The notes: a model not told the origin generated them from the sequence alone. 64,000 bases of DNA from Saccharomonospora cyanea NA-134 (GCF_000244975.1 NZ_CM001440.1:1787538-1851537), one strand, 5' to 3'. Shown: positions 43,835 through 52,988, counted from the first letter of the stretch. Translations and numbers: made by a program.

Positions 43835-44599
43835 TCAGGTCCTGAGTCTCCGGCGCAGGGCGTCGAGTTCGTCGTCGGTGAAGCCGTTGCTGCCGAGCAC
43901 GCCGAGCACACCGCCGTGCCGCTTGTCGACCTGCTCCAGGAACGCCTCCATCGTCTCGGCACGCGGGCGGTGGTGGTCCTCGGGCACGCTGTCGACGCTG
44001 CTCGCGTAGGTGGGGGAACTGCGCAGCCGGTCGAGAATGAGGTGCAGACGCTCTCCCGTGGCCGCGTAGTCACGGATGACGTCCTCGCGGCGCGCCCCGG
44101 CCACGGTGAGCGCGAACGCCACCACCACGCCGGTGCGGTCCTTGCCCGCCGCGCAGTGCACCAGGGCCGCGCCGGGCGAGCGGTTGACGGCCCGCAGCGC
44201 CGCCACGATGCTGTCGGGCCGCTCCTCCACGTAACCGAGGTAGTGCGCGCACGACGGGTCGCCGGGAAAGCGCTCCTCCTCCCGCTTGCGGCGCACGAGC
44301 AGTGCCTCCGCCGTGGCGTCGAAGCCGTGCTCGGGCAGCAGCGAGTGGTTGACGTGTGTGATGTGGCCGAGACGGGTCAGCGGCGCGGGCCCCTCCGCGG
44401 CGACCTCGGCGGGGGAGCGCAGGTCCACCACGGTGCTCAACCGCACGTGGTCCACCAGATACGTCACGTCAGCGGGCGAGAGGTTCTGGAGGTTGTCGGA
44501 GCGAAGCAGCCTGCCCCGCGTGATCTTCTCCCCGTCGTCGGTGGGAATCCCACCGACGTCCCTGACGTTCACGGCACCTTCGAGATCGAGCCACAGCAC
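43835..44599 (-). CDS. Tyrosine-protein phosphatase (PTP/DSP type)
   Basis: 254 aa. The phosphatase loop VHCAAGKDRTGVVVAF supplies the catalytic Cys and Arg (CX5R), and the N-terminal LEGAVNVRDVGGIPTDDGEK with LLRSDNLQNL is typical of the bacterial Y_phosphatase3 group, which includes Mycobacterium PtpB and Listeria LipA. It removes phosphate from proteins or phosphoinositides. No signal peptide. Single gene, separated from neighbours by more than 150 bases on each side. Confidence 0.92.
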   Translation of the reverse strand: MLWLDLEGAVNVRDVGGIPTDDGEKITRGRLLRSDNLQNLSPADVTYLVDHVRLSTVVDLRSPAEVAAEGPAPLTRLGHITHVNHSLLPEHGFDATAEALLVRRKREEERFPGDPSCAHYLGYVEERPDSIVAALRAVNRSPGAALVHCAAGKDRTGVVVAFALTVAGARREDVIRDYAATGERLHLILDRLRSSPTYASSVDSVPEDHHRPRAETMEAFLEQVDKRHGGVLGVLGSNGFTDDELDALRRRLRT

Positions 44600-44750
44600 G
44601 ACGTCCAGTGTCCCAGCATCGACAGTCGTTCGCCAGCACCGTGGCCCGTCCGGCCTAGTGTCGCGTGTGGACGGAGTTGTCGCGGCTCGTGCCGTGGCTC
44701 ACTCGATTCGCCGGGACGCACCGTCGGTCGGTGAGGGAGTGCCCGAACCG

Positions 44751-45191
44751 TCACCCGCAGCGGATGAGCCTGCCCTCGGACACGTCGTACACGCACGCGA
44801 GCCAATCGAGCGTGCTGTCCTCGTAGTAGTTCTTGTTGCAGACACCCCAGGTCCCGGAGCCCAGGCGGTTCTGGCACTCGCCCTGGCGGTAGAGGGAGCC
44901 GTTACGGTAGTTGTCCCAGAGGACGACGGCGGAGGCGCCGTCGGCAGCCGTGTCGCGCACCCACCACTTGTCGCCGTAGTGTTCGAAGCACACGCGCGCC
45001 CCGGTTATCTCCCTACAGGTCAGCCCGCTCGACGGAGGAGTCCCCGCCACGGCGATGTCGAGTTCGTACTCGGCCACCGACACCCCTTCCCCGCCGGCCG
45101 CCGGTGACTCCTGTGCTGCCGACGCCGTCGCGGGCATCAACGCCAGCAGCAGGGCCGCCACAGCCGGCAACAGCATACGCATCGCGCGCAT
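44751..45191 (-). CDS. Small secreted protein, six cysteines
   Basis: 146 aa. Signal peptide MRMLLPAVAALLLALMPATA followed by SAAQES. The mature part of about 120 residues has six Cys (LTCREI, ARVCFEHYG, GECQNR, WGVCNKN, LACVYD, IRCG), enough for three disulfides, and many aromatic residues (GDKWWVRDTA, YRNGSLYRQ). It suggests a compact extracellular domain. I do not recognise a family. The AraC gene lies immediately upstream on the same strand with a 45-base gap, so it could be controlled by or co-transcribed with it. Confidence 0.75.
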   Translation of the reverse strand: MRAMRMLLPAVAALLLALMPATASAAQESPAAGGEGVSVAEYELDIAVAGTPPSSGLTCREITGARVCFEHYGDKWWVRDTAADGASAVVLWDNYRNGSLYRQGECQNRLGSGTWGVCNKNYYEDSTLDWLACVYDVSEGRLIRCG

Positions 45192-45236
45192 CGTGCCACC
45201 CTTCTGATCACCACCCGCACCACCGTGGTGCGAGTG

Positions 45237-46286
45237 TCATCGTCGAGGAACCATGCTGGCGGGGAACGTGGTCGATGTCGTTGACGCAGACTCTCCGATC
45301 GTTTGACGCTCCGTCCGCGTCGACCGGGGCAGTGCCTCGCGTCGAAGATCACGGGGTGCGACCCCGTAGGCGGCGCGGAAGGCGCGGGTGAAGGCCGCGT
45401 GGTGCGAGAAACCCCAGCGCGCCGCGATGTGGTGGACGGGAACGGAGTTCATCGCCGGGTCGGAGAGGTCTCTGCGGGCCCGCTCCAGCCTGCGTGCGCG
45501 AATCCACCCCGCCACCGTGGTCCCGTCGGCGCCGAACAGCCTGTGGACGTGGCTCGTCGAGACGTGGTGGGCGTCCGCGACGAGTCGCGGACCGAGTTCC
45601 GGATCGGACAGGTGCTGGTCTATGAACGTCCGCATCCGCAGTAGCAGGTTCCGGCGGTGGACCTCCGCGGGCACGTACTGCTTCTCGTCCTCCAGCACCT
45701 GTGTGAACAAGCCCGCGAGCAGGTCCCGGAGTACCACTGCCACCCGTGGGGCGTCGGTGTTCCGGTAGGAGACGTGGTCGGCGATGACGCGATCGAGCAC
45801 GGTCGTCAGCAGACCTCCCAGCCCCTCCCTCGCGGACACCCTTCGCCCGATCAGCGATCGTGCGCGGTCACGCGGCAACGGCAGCAGCGCCTTCGGCGCC
45901 TCCACACCGACACAGGAGATCGTGCTCGCGCCGTGGGCGTCGAGCCGGAAGGGCAGCGACGAGTCGTTGACGTGCAGGTCACCCGGCCCGTACGTCACCT
46001 CGGTGGCGTTGTCCACGCGGCGCAGCAACCCCCTGCGCAGCACCACGACGTTGTAGGTCTCCGGATTGGACTGCTCGATCAACCTGCGTGTGCGGCGTAA
46101 CACCACGGGGCCGAACGACATCGTCCACACCCGCATCGTGTCGAGGGGCAGATCCCGCTGTCGCAGGGAGGAGTTCGGCGTGAGGTGGTGTACTTCGACC
46201 TGCGTCACCGTTTCCGGGTCATTCGGTGCGGCCGGACCGGCCTGGTTCGTGACGTTGCCCTTCGACGGTAGTTCTCGTTCGGCCAT
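45237..46286 (-). CDS. AraC-family transcriptional regulator
   Basis: 349 aa. The N-terminal half is an AraC-type cupin-like sensor (YNVVVLRRGLLRRVDNATEV, YGPGDLHVNDSSLPFRLDAH). The C-terminal half holds two helix-turn-helix motifs: LVADAHHVSTSHVHRLFGAD and IAARWGFSHHAAFTRAFRAA, followed by YGVAPRDLRRE. This domain order is common in regulators of aromatic or amine catabolism. The nearest downstream gene is the six-Cys secreted protein. The divergent neighbour is a ChaB-like gene 244 bases away. Confidence 0.92.
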   Translation of the reverse strand: MAERELPSKGNVTNQAGPAAPNDPETVTQVEVHHLTPNSSLRQRDLPLDTMRVWTMSFGPVVLRRTRRLIEQSNPETYNVVVLRRGLLRRVDNATEVTYGPGDLHVNDSSLPFRLDAHGASTISCVGVEAPKALLPLPRDRARSLIGRRVSAREGLGGLLTTVLDRVIADHVSYRNTDAPRVAVVLRDLLAGLFTQVLEDEKQYVPAEVHRRNLLLRMRTFIDQHLSDPELGPRLVADAHHVSTSHVHRLFGADGTTVAGWIRARRLERARRDLSDPAMNSVPVHHIAARWGFSHHAAFTRAFRAAYGVAPRDLRREALPRSTRTERQTIGESASTTSTTFPASMVPRR

Positions 46287-46530
46287 CGAACCCCCAGTAG
46301 GTCGACTGACTCCGACGATGCTAGCGAGTACGACACCGGTGAACGGGTTCGTCGGGCGAGGAAAGTCCGAAAACGATCAGGGGATTACTCCGCTCGGAGG
46401 CGTGGCCGGTGATCGGTGACGGAACCCGGCGTCCGTGGCGGCCGATGCCAACGGAGTCCGGTTTGCCGATCCGGGAGATCGGTAACCCGGACGGCAGCGA
46501 CACGAAGAACCGCAACCGATCACGAGGCGG

Positions 46531-46944
46531 GTGATTCCAGTGCCGGGACGCAAGGAGCTTCCGAGCACACTGCAACGCTCCCCGGAGAAGGCCCAGCGGA
46601 CGTGGATCGAGGCGCACGACTCCGCAGTCGAGACCTATGGCGAGGGCAGGCGGGCCCACCAGACGGCTTTCGCCGCGCTCAAGCACACCTTCGAGAAGGT
46701 GGGCGACCACTGGGAGCCCAAGGGACGCAAGGGACCGTCCGACAAGCAGGCCTCCCGAGGCGCCGGGCAGCGCACCGCGAAAACGGCCGGTGGTGTGGAC
46801 GCGAACGCGAGCAAGCAACACCTCTACGAGCGCGCGCGGCAGCTCGACATCCCGGGCCGCTCGTCGATGAGCAAGAAGGATCTCGTGAACGCGCTGCAGA
46901 AGGCCAGCGGACGCCAGACCGCCAAGGCCCGTAAGAGCTCCTGA
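46531..46944 (+). CDS. ChaB-like protein with C-terminal Rho-N/SAP-like domain
   Basis: 137 aa, GTG 46531 (GTG 46540 is possible). The first half, STLQRSPEKAQRTWIEAHDS ... HQTAFAALKHTFEKVGDHWE, matches the ChaB family of small cytoplasmic proteins. A basic linker leads to SKQHLYERARQLDIPGRSSM ... SKKDLVNALQKA, a helix-extended-loop-helix of the Rho-N/SAP type that binds nucleic acid. High Lys/Arg content supports DNA or RNA binding; the cellular role is unknown. Confidence 0.8.
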   Translation: MIPVPGRKELPSTLQRSPEKAQRTWIEAHDSAVETYGEGRRAHQTAFAALKHTFEKVGDHWEPKGRKGPSDKQASRGAGQRTAKTAGGVDANASKQHLYERARQLDIPGRSSMSKKDLVNALQKASGRQTAKARKSS

Positions 46945-47042
46945 CACATCGGCGTTGCGAGCCGAACAGATCGATGTGGCAGGAGCTCCAGAGCGGTTCG
47001 AAGTCATGAGTGGCCGGGCGAGCGGACGATCCGCTCGGTCAC

Positions 47043-48068
47043 TCAGGAGCGCGAGGGGCGCTTGGCGCGGCTGGGGGCGACGCGCGGCGGCTCACCCGGC
47101 TGCTTGGGGTACACCGGCGGCCACGGAGCATCGGGCAGACCGGACTCCAGGTCGCGGCGGGACATCTCCAGCAGCGGTTCCAGCGACTGCGGCCGCGCGC
47201 CCATGTCCCGCCACGGGTCCCCGCGCTCGGCCAACAACGCCGGGACGGTGGTGAGCGTGAGGTCGTCCGGCACGACGTCGGCCAACTCGCCCCAGGCGAG
47301 GGGGGTGGACACCTGGCCGCCGACTCTGGGGCGCACGCACCACGCGCCGAACACCGTCTTGTGGGGCGCGTTCTGGTTGAAGTCCACGAAAACCCGCGGG
47401 CCCCGCTCCTCCTTCCACCATGCGTCGGTGACGAGGTCGGGGTGCCTGCGGTGCAGCTCCCTGGCGAGGGCGACCGCGCCCGCGCGGACCTGGTAGCTGT
47501 CCCAGCGCGGCTCCAGTCGTACGTAGACGTGCAGGCCCCGTGACCCGGTGGTCTTGACGAAGCCCTCGATGCCGAGTTCGTCCAGCAGTGCCCTCGTGGC
47601 CCATGCGGTCTCCCTCACCTGGGAGAACGCCACGCCCGGAGCCGGATCGAGGTCGACGCGCAGCTCGTCGGCGGCCTCCGGGGAGTCCGCGAGGTAGGGC
47701 CAGACGTGGAAGCCGAGGCACCCCAGGTTCACCGCCCACAGGACGTGCGCGAGGTCGGCCGCCACGAGGGCGTCGCTCGTCGTGCCGTTCGGGGTGGCCA
47801 CGACCGTGGTTTGCAGCCACGGCGGTGTCGACGACGGCACCCGCTTCTGGAACCAGGACTTGCCTCCCGCACCGGAGGGGTGACGCTCCATCAGCAGCGG
47901 GCGCCCGCCCAGCGTGGCCAGCAACGGGCCCGCGACGGCCTGGTAGTAACGGACGAGGTCGAGCTTCGTCTCACCACGCTCGGGGAAGTAGACCTTGCCG
48001 GGGTTGGAGACCGTCACCTCGGTGCCGTCCACGTCGAGCACGACACCCGGGTCCCTGCTCCCGCTCAT
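47043..48068 (-). CDS. LigD-type polymerase domain protein (Prim-PolC-like)
   Basis: 341 aa from ATG 48068, overlapping the ligase stop (ATGA). It is a stand-alone archaeo-eukaryotic primase-type polymerase domain: VSNPGKVYFPERGETKLDLV, the metal pair in ELRVDLDPAPG and KTTGSRGLHVYVRLEP. In mycobacteria the stand-alone Prim-PolC is encoded beside LigC and fills short gaps in excision repair, unlike LigD, where polymerase, ligase and nuclease are fused for Ku-dependent end joining. No Ku gene is visible nearby. The frame extends upstream only as shadow. Confidence 0.92.
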   Translation of the reverse strand: MSGSRDPGVVLDVDGTEVTVSNPGKVYFPERGETKLDLVRYYQAVAGPLLATLGGRPLLMERHPSGAGGKSWFQKRVPSSTPPWLQTTVVATPNGTTSDALVAADLAHVLWAVNLGCLGFHVWPYLADSPEAADELRVDLDPAPGVAFSQVRETAWATRALLDELGIEGFVKTTGSRGLHVYVRLEPRWDSYQVRAGAVALARELHRRHPDLVTDAWWKEERGPRVFVDFNQNAPHKTVFGAWCVRPRVGGQVSTPLAWGELADVVPDDLTLTTVPALLAERGDPWRDMGARPQSLEPLLEMSRRDLESGLPDAPWPPVYPKQPGEPPRVAPSRAKRPSRS

Positions 48069-49150
48069 CGGGACCCCACCTCGTCGAAGAACGCGGTCAG
48101 TTCGGCGGGAGCGGCCTCTTCGAGCTGCGCGTACGTGCACGACTCCGGCGTACGGTCCGGGCGGAACCGCACCAGCCTGGCGCTGTGGCGGAACCGGCCG
48201 GCCTGCACGTGGTCGTACCGCACCTCCGCGACGAGTTCGGGTCGCAGCGGTTCCCACGTCAGGTCCTTGCCCGCGCTCCACCGGCTCGGCCCGCCCGGCA
48301 TCCGCCCGGCCGCGGCGCCGGGGTCACGGGCCGCTTCCGCCCAGTTCCGCCACGGGTGCGCGGCGAGCGCGCCGGCACGCAGCGGCCGGAGCTCGGCTGC
48401 GAGCTCGCCGCGCCGCTCGACGGAGAAACCACTGGCCACGCCGACGTGGTGCAGTACCCCGCCGGCGTGGAGACCCAGCAGCAGGGAACCGACACCCCTG
48501 CCGTCCTTGTGCCACCGGAACCCCGCGACCACGCAGTCGGCCGTGCGCTCGTGCTTGACCTTCCACATCGTGCGCCGGTCCTGCTCGTAGGGCAGGTCCG
48601 GGTCCTTGGCCATCACACCGTCGAAACCGGCGCCCTCGAACCGCGTGAACCAGTCCCGCGCCACGTCAGGGTCGTCGGTGAGCGGCGTGAGATGCACCCG
48701 TGCCCGAGCCGTGTCGAGCACGCTCTCCAGCAACTCGCGCCGCCGGACGAACGGTTCCTCGGTCAGGTCACGGTCGTCGAGCGCCAGTACGTCGAACGCG
48801 ACGAAACTCGCGGGCGTCTCGGCCGCGAGCTTGCGGACCCGCGACGCGGCGGGATGCAACCGGTTCTGGAGCGCGTCGAAGTCGAGGCCCTCGGCGGTGA
48901 CCACGACGATCTCCCCGTCCACCACGCAACGCTCCGGCAGCGCGTCGGCCAGCGGAGCGAGCAGCTCGGAGAAGTAGCGCGTGAGCGGACGGTCGTTGCG
49001 CGATCCGAGTTCGATGTCGGCACCGTCCCGGAACACGATGCAGCGGAAGCCGTCCCACTTCGGCTCGTAGCGCAGCCCCGGCGAGCGGGGAAGCTCCCGC
49101 ACCAGCTTGGCCAGCATCGGCCGGACCGGCGGCATGACAGGCAGGTCCAC
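48065..49150 (-). CDS. ligC: ATP-dependent DNA ligase, LigC-type
   Basis: 361 aa, about the usual length of LigC. The nucleotidyltransferase motif I is YEPKWDGFRCIVF (adenylated Lys); VVDGEIVV is motif III, FDGVMAKD motif IV and MWKVKHERTADCVVAG motif V, followed by an OB fold with LRPELVAEVRYDHVQ. It seals nicks using ATP and is coupled by ATGA to the Prim-PolC gene, implying a two-protein repair unit. GTG start at 49150; no recognisable extra domain. Confidence 0.94.
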   Translation of the reverse strand: MDLPVMPPVRPMLAKLVRELPRSPGLRYEPKWDGFRCIVFRDGADIELGSRNDRPLTRYFSELLAPLADALPERCVVDGEIVVVTAEGLDFDALQNRLHPAASRVRKLAAETPASFVAFDVLALDDRDLTEEPFVRRRELLESVLDTARARVHLTPLTDDPDVARDWFTRFEGAGFDGVMAKDPDLPYEQDRRTMWKVKHERTADCVVAGFRWHKDGRGVGSLLLGLHAGGVLHHVGVASGFSVERRGELAAELRPLRAGALAAHPWRNWAEAARDPGAAAGRMPGGPSRWSAGKDLTWEPLRPELVAEVRYDHVQAGRFRHSARLVRFRPDRTPESCTYAQLEEAAPAELTAFFDEVGSR

Positions 49151-49256
49151 GACCCGATCCTATGACCGGCGTCCGACAACGGCAGTGTCGTTCGCCGCCG
49201 TTCGCTGTGGTGAGCCGTGGGCCGCCGCCGTGCGCCGGCGCGCCCGTCAGCCCGAA

Positions 49257-50249
49257 TCAGCTCGCCCAGTCGAGCAGCGACTCGCTGCGCCGGGGTTCAC
49301 GCAGCATGTCCATGGCGCGTGACTCCAGCGTGCGCACCCGCTTGCGGCTCAGGCCCAGCCGCTGCGAGATCTCCGGGATCGTGTGCTGGTGTCCGTCCCG
49401 CAGGCCGTAGCGCAGGGTCACCACGGCCGCCTCCGCCGGAGGCAGACTGTCGAGCGCCGCACGCAGCTGGTCCACCATGGCCTGCCGTTCGAGGCGCTCG
49501 CCGACCGCGGGCACGGTGCCGTCCGACACCAGGTCGCCGAGGTGCAGCTCACCGTCCTCGTCGAGGGGCACGTCGAGGCTGACGGTCGAGCGACCCGCCT
49601 GGCGCAGGGCCACCACACGTTCCACCGGCATGTCCGCGGCGGCGGCCAGCTCCTCCAGAGTGGGCTCGTGATCGCTGTGGGCCTGAAGCGTGCGCTCCAG
49701 GCGGTCGAGCTTCGCGACCTGCTCGTTGACGTGCATCGGCAGGCGGATGGTGTTGCTCTGGAACGCGTTGCCGCGCTGGATGGCCTGGCGGATCCACCAC
49801 ATGGCGTAGGTGGAGAACTTGTAGCCCTTGGCGTAGTCGAACTTCTCCACGGCCCGGATCAGGCCGAGATTGCCCTCCTGGATCGCGTCCAGCAGCGGCA
49901 GGTTGGTGTGCCGGTTCTTGCGTGCGGCCGTCACGACGAGCCGGAGGTTAGCCTTGACCATGTGGTCCTTGGCACGCTGTCCGTCCCGGGCGATCGCTTC
50001 GAGTTCGCGGCGGTCGTGGTCGAGCGTGGTCTCGTCCGCGTCGGCTCGGCGAAGCAGCTCGGCGGCGTACACTCCGGCCTCGATCCGCTTCGCGAGGTCC
50101 ACTTCCTGGTTGGCGGTCAGCAGGGGCGTCGCGCCGACCTCGTCGAGGTAGTAGCGGACGATGTCCGGTTCGTCGTTCGCGGGGCGGCCACGCCGGGAAG
50201 CGTGCCGAGCGGTCGAGGAACGTGCGGCGGTCAGGGTCGCGTCAGCCAA
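49257..50249 (-). CDS. Group 2 sigma-70 factor (SigB/Hrd-like)
   Basis: 330 aa from TTG 50249, chosen because GGAAGGAGGG lies just upstream; an in-frame ATG further up has a weak site. Region 1.2 (DIVRYYLDEVGATPLLTANQ), region 2 (LLDAIQEGNLGLIRAVEKFD, FSTYAMWWIRQAIQRG), region 3 (IRLPMHVNEQVAKLDRLERT) and region 4 (LPPAEAAVVTLRYGL, ISQRLGLSRKRVRTLESRAM) are complete. There is no region 1.1 or long acidic N-terminus, so it is a non-essential primary-like sigma factor, usually stress or stationary-phase linked. It is 62 bases downstream of the GlxA-type gene. Confidence 0.92.
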   Translation of the reverse strand: MADATLTAARSSTARHASRRGRPANDEPDIVRYYLDEVGATPLLTANQEVDLAKRIEAGVYAAELLRRADADETTLDHDRRELEAIARDGQRAKDHMVKANLRLVVTAARKNRHTNLPLLDAIQEGNLGLIRAVEKFDYAKGYKFSTYAMWWIRQAIQRGNAFQSNTIRLPMHVNEQVAKLDRLERTLQAHSDHEPTLEELAAAADMPVERVVALRQAGRSTVSLDVPLDEDGELHLGDLVSDGTVPAVGERLERQAMVDQLRAALDSLPPAEAAVVTLRYGLRDGHQHTIPEISQRLGLSRKRVRTLESRAMDMLREPRRSESLLDWAS

Positions 50250-50311
50250 TTCTGCACCCTCCTTCCCGTGGAGCAACGCACTCCGGGCCGGATGCATTCC
50301 GTGAACGCCGG

Positions 50312-51295
50312 TCAGCCGGCTGGGCTGTGACCGCTGCCACGGAAGGTACGTCGATAGGCGCTGGGGGACACACCGAGTGTGCCCGTGAAGTGCTGCCGCA
50401 ATGACACCGCCGTGGTGAAACCCACAGCCTCGGCCACCCGGTCGACGGGCAGGTCGGTGCGTTCCAGCAGTTGGCGAGCGCGCTCGACGCGCTGCCGGAT
50501 CAGCCACTGCCGTGGGGACAGGCCGACCTCCTGCCGGAAGCGGCGGGTGAACGACCGTGTGCTCATGGCCGCCCGCGCGGCCAGGTCGGCCAGCCTCATG
50601 GGACGGTCCAGGTTGCGCAGGGCCCACTCACGCGCCGGGGCCGTGGAGTCGTGAGCTCCGGACGGCGGCACCGGGACCTGCAGGTACTGGGCCTGCCCGC
50701 CCTCCCGGTGCGGCGGCACGACCGTGCTGCGGGCCACCTCGCCCGCCACCGCGGCACCGTGGTCGCGGCGGATGAGGTGGAGGCACAGGTCGATTCCCGC
50801 CGCCTCTCCCGCGGAGGTCAGCACGTCGCCGTTGTCGGTGTAGAGCACGTCCGGATCGAGGTCCACGGCGGGAAAGGACCTGCGGAACCTCTCGGCCGAC
50901 TTCCAGTGTGTGGTGGCGCGGAGACCGTCGAGCAGGCCCGCCGCGGCGAGCACGAAGGCTCCCGTGCAGATCGAGGCCAGGCGCGTGCCGGGTCGTACCC
51001 GGCGCAACGCGTCGGCCAGCGCGGGGGGCAGCACCCGGTCGGTCTCGTCGAGTTCGTGGCTCGCGGGGATCACGACGGTGTCCGCCAGGGCGAGCAGGTC
51101 GGGGCCGCTCTCGACGTGGACGACGAAGTCCGCGTCGGTGCGGACCGGCCCCGGTTCGAGCGCGCAGGTCTCCACCGAGTACAGCGGTGCGCCGCCTGTC
51201 GAACGGGCCACCCCGAACAGTTGGTGCACGAGACCCAGTTCCAGCGGGAGCACGCCGTGGCGCACCAGCACGGCCACACGGTGTCGACTTGCCAT
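50312..51295 (-). CDS. GlxA-family regulator (DJ-1/PfpI domain + AraC HTH)
   Basis: 327 aa from ATG 51295. The N-terminal DJ-1/PfpI-like domain (VAVLVRHGVLPLELGLVHQL, RLASICTGAFVLAAAGLLDG, with the family Cys) is followed by a C-terminal pair of AraC helix-turn-helix motifs (LADLAARAAMSTRSFTRRFR, VDRVAEAVGFTTAVSLRQHF). Such proteins usually activate or repress a neighbouring operon. The divergent gene, 71 bases away, encodes a flavodoxin-fold reductase and is the likely target. Confidence 0.92.
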   Translation of the reverse strand: MASRHRVAVLVRHGVLPLELGLVHQLFGVARSTGGAPLYSVETCALEPGPVRTDADFVVHVESGPDLLALADTVVIPASHELDETDRVLPPALADALRRVRPGTRLASICTGAFVLAAAGLLDGLRATTHWKSAERFRRSFPAVDLDPDVLYTDNGDVLTSAGEAAGIDLCLHLIRRDHGAAVAGEVARSTVVPPHREGGQAQYLQVPVPPSGAHDSTAPAREWALRNLDRPMRLADLAARAAMSTRSFTRRFRQEVGLSPRQWLIRQRVERARQLLERTDLPVDRVAEAVGFTTAVSLRQHFTGTLGVSPSAYRRTFRGSGHSPAG

Positions 51296-51366
51296 GGCCC
51301 GATTCTTTCGCAGGATGTCTTTCCGGCCACTCGCCGGGGGCGGGCAGGCCGAGCACGCTCGAAGGC

Positions 51367-52134
51367 ATGAACGTGCTCTGGATCGTCGCCCACCCGGACC
51401 GCCGGTCGCTGACACACGCGCTCGCCTGCGAGGGAGTCAGCCACCTTCGCGCTCTCGGTCACGAGGTGCGGGTCCGCGACCTCTATGCCATGAAGTGGAA
51501 CCCGGTGGTGGACGCAGCCGACTTCGCCCACGACCCCGCCGAACGGTTGCTGGTCGGCGCCGCGGCCGAGGACGCCTACCGCCGGGGGAGGCTGTGCGAG
51601 GACATCCGCGCCGAGCAGGAGCTCGTGCGTGCCTCTGACGTGCTGGTCGTGCAGTTTCCGCTGTGGTGGTTCGGTATGCCCGCCATCCTGAAGGGCTGGT
51701 TCGACCGGGTGTTCGTCAACGGCTTCGCCTTCGGTGTGCGCGACCCCGTCACCGGTGCCACGCTGCGCTACGGCGACGGAGGACTGCGGGGCAGGCGCGC
51801 CATGGTGGTGACCACCGTCGGGGCGCGGGAGGCGTCGTTCGGGCCGAGGGGTATCCACGGCGAACTGGAGCAGGTGCTGTTCCCCGTCCAGCACGGCATC
51901 GCCCACTACACCGGAATGGACCCCTTGCCCCCGATGGCCGTGTACGGCGCGGACCGGGCCACCGAGGGCGACTACCAGGCCGCGGTGGCCCGCCTGCGGC
52001 AGCGGCTGTCGACGTTGGAGGAGACGGACCCCGTGTCGTTCCGCACCCAGGACGGCGGCGACTACGACGCGGACCTCGTCCTGCGCCCCCACGTCGCACC
52101 GGGCGTCACCGGCATCGCCGCCCACTACGCCTGA
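51367..52134 (+). CDS. Flavodoxin-fold NAD(P)H-dependent oxidoreductase (NQO1/KefF type)
   Basis: 255 aa from ATG 51367. MNVLWIVAHPDRRSLTHALA is the flavin phosphate-binding start and VLVVQFPLWWFGMPAILKGW the conserved second block of NAD(P)H:quinone oxidoreductases; RGRRAMVVTTVGAREASFGP and PVQHGIAHYTGMDPLPP follow. It reduces quinones or other electrophiles using FMN or FAD. Divergent from a GlxA-type regulator with a 71-base spacer, so a stress-responsive detoxification pair is plausible (inference). Confidence 0.9.
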   Translation: MNVLWIVAHPDRRSLTHALACEGVSHLRALGHEVRVRDLYAMKWNPVVDAADFAHDPAERLLVGAAAEDAYRRGRLCEDIRAEQELVRASDVLVVQFPLWWFGMPAILKGWFDRVFVNGFAFGVRDPVTGATLRYGDGGLRGRRAMVVTTVGAREASFGPRGIHGELEQVLFPVQHGIAHYTGMDPLPPMAVYGADRATEGDYQAAVARLRQRLSTLEETDPVSFRTQDGGDYDADLVLRPHVAPGVTGIAAHYA

Positions 52135-52140
52135 CGCCAC

Positions 52141-52200
52141 CGTGTCCGCAGGCTGTGCACGGGTGTTCGCAGTTCCTGTACGGAGCTTCGCGGCCTGCGG
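52141..52200. repeat. Intergenic repeat copy 1 with hairpin
   Basis: The 20-base element GTGTTCGCAGTTCCTGTACG (52163-52182) recurs with two differences at 52990-53009. It is enclosed by inverted arms CCGCAGGC (52146-52153) and GCCTGCGG (52193-52200). The unit also starts with CGTGTCCGC, shared with the second copy. It lies between two convergent genes and may also serve as terminator. Confidence 0.6.
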
Positions 52201-52278
52201 TGGCTCCGAGCCCGTTGCGTCCCCATCCGGAACCATCCACGGTCCGCACGTCACAGTGGGGCTTCCACGGGACGGCCC

Positions 52279-52896
52279 TCAGCTCGCGCGTGCCTCTCTG
52301 CGGTTCTCCAGCCACATGCCGACCCCGGCACCTGTCGCGGCGCCCACCGCCAACGCGCCGAACAGCAACACCCACCACACGCTCACCACGTGTCCGACGA
52401 TCGCGATCACCGCGCCGGTGCCGAAGACGCCGCCGACCCCGGCCGGCGTGCGGGAAGCCGCAGGGCCGCTCCTGCGTCTCGTCGTCCGCTCCCGTGGAGA
52501 CGCCGCCGGGGCGGCCCAGAACCCGGCGCAGGACGTCGCGAGAAGGACGACACCGACGTCACGCCACGCGTCGTCGGCCTCCGCCAACCCGTAGGCGAGT
52601 ACACCGACACCCGCGACGAGGGCGACGCCGAACGGGGTCGCCCTCCAACCGCCCAGGACGTAGGCCCCGGCGCAGGCTGCGATCAACAGCCCTGCCCCGA
52701 CCAGGCTCAGCATCACGGTCAGCGCGACGGGCAACATGTGGTCGGACGGATAGAACTCCGCCGCCCCCAGCGCACCGGCCGCGAGGCCGAGCGTGGGGCC
52801 CGCGATGACGAGCCCCACACAGATCCGGGTCAGCGTCTTCTCGAACTTCTCGGAACCAGCGGGGCGCCGCCCGCGACCGGCCTTGCCGGATGCCAT
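52279..52896 (-). CDS. Membrane protein of unknown function, about five helices
   Basis: 205 aa. After a basic N-terminus (KAGRGRRPAGSEKFEK) it has about five hydrophobic segments (ICVGLVIAGPTLGLAAGALG, PVALTVMLSLVGAGLLIAAC, FGVALVAGVGVLAYGLA, VGVVLLATSCAGFWAAP, and two more after a charged cytoplasmic loop RERTTRRRSGPAAS). No motif links it to a known family. Flanked on both sides by the two copies of the intergenic repeat. Possibly a small integral membrane regulator; no function assigned. Confidence 0.65.
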   Translation of the reverse strand: MASGKAGRGRRPAGSEKFEKTLTRICVGLVIAGPTLGLAAGALGAAEFYPSDHMLPVALTVMLSLVGAGLLIAACAGAYVLGGWRATPFGVALVAGVGVLAYGLAEADDAWRDVGVVLLATSCAGFWAAPAASPRERTTRRRSGPAASRTPAGVGGVFGTGAVIAIVGHVVSVWWVLLFGALAVGAATGAGVGMWLENRREARAS

Positions 52897-52988
52897 GACT
52901 CTCCTCCGAGGCCGTCGGTACCCACGCCCGCTGCCGTGGTCCGCTGAGCACGGGCTCGTGATCAGCGGGAACAGGATATCGGCGCTGA

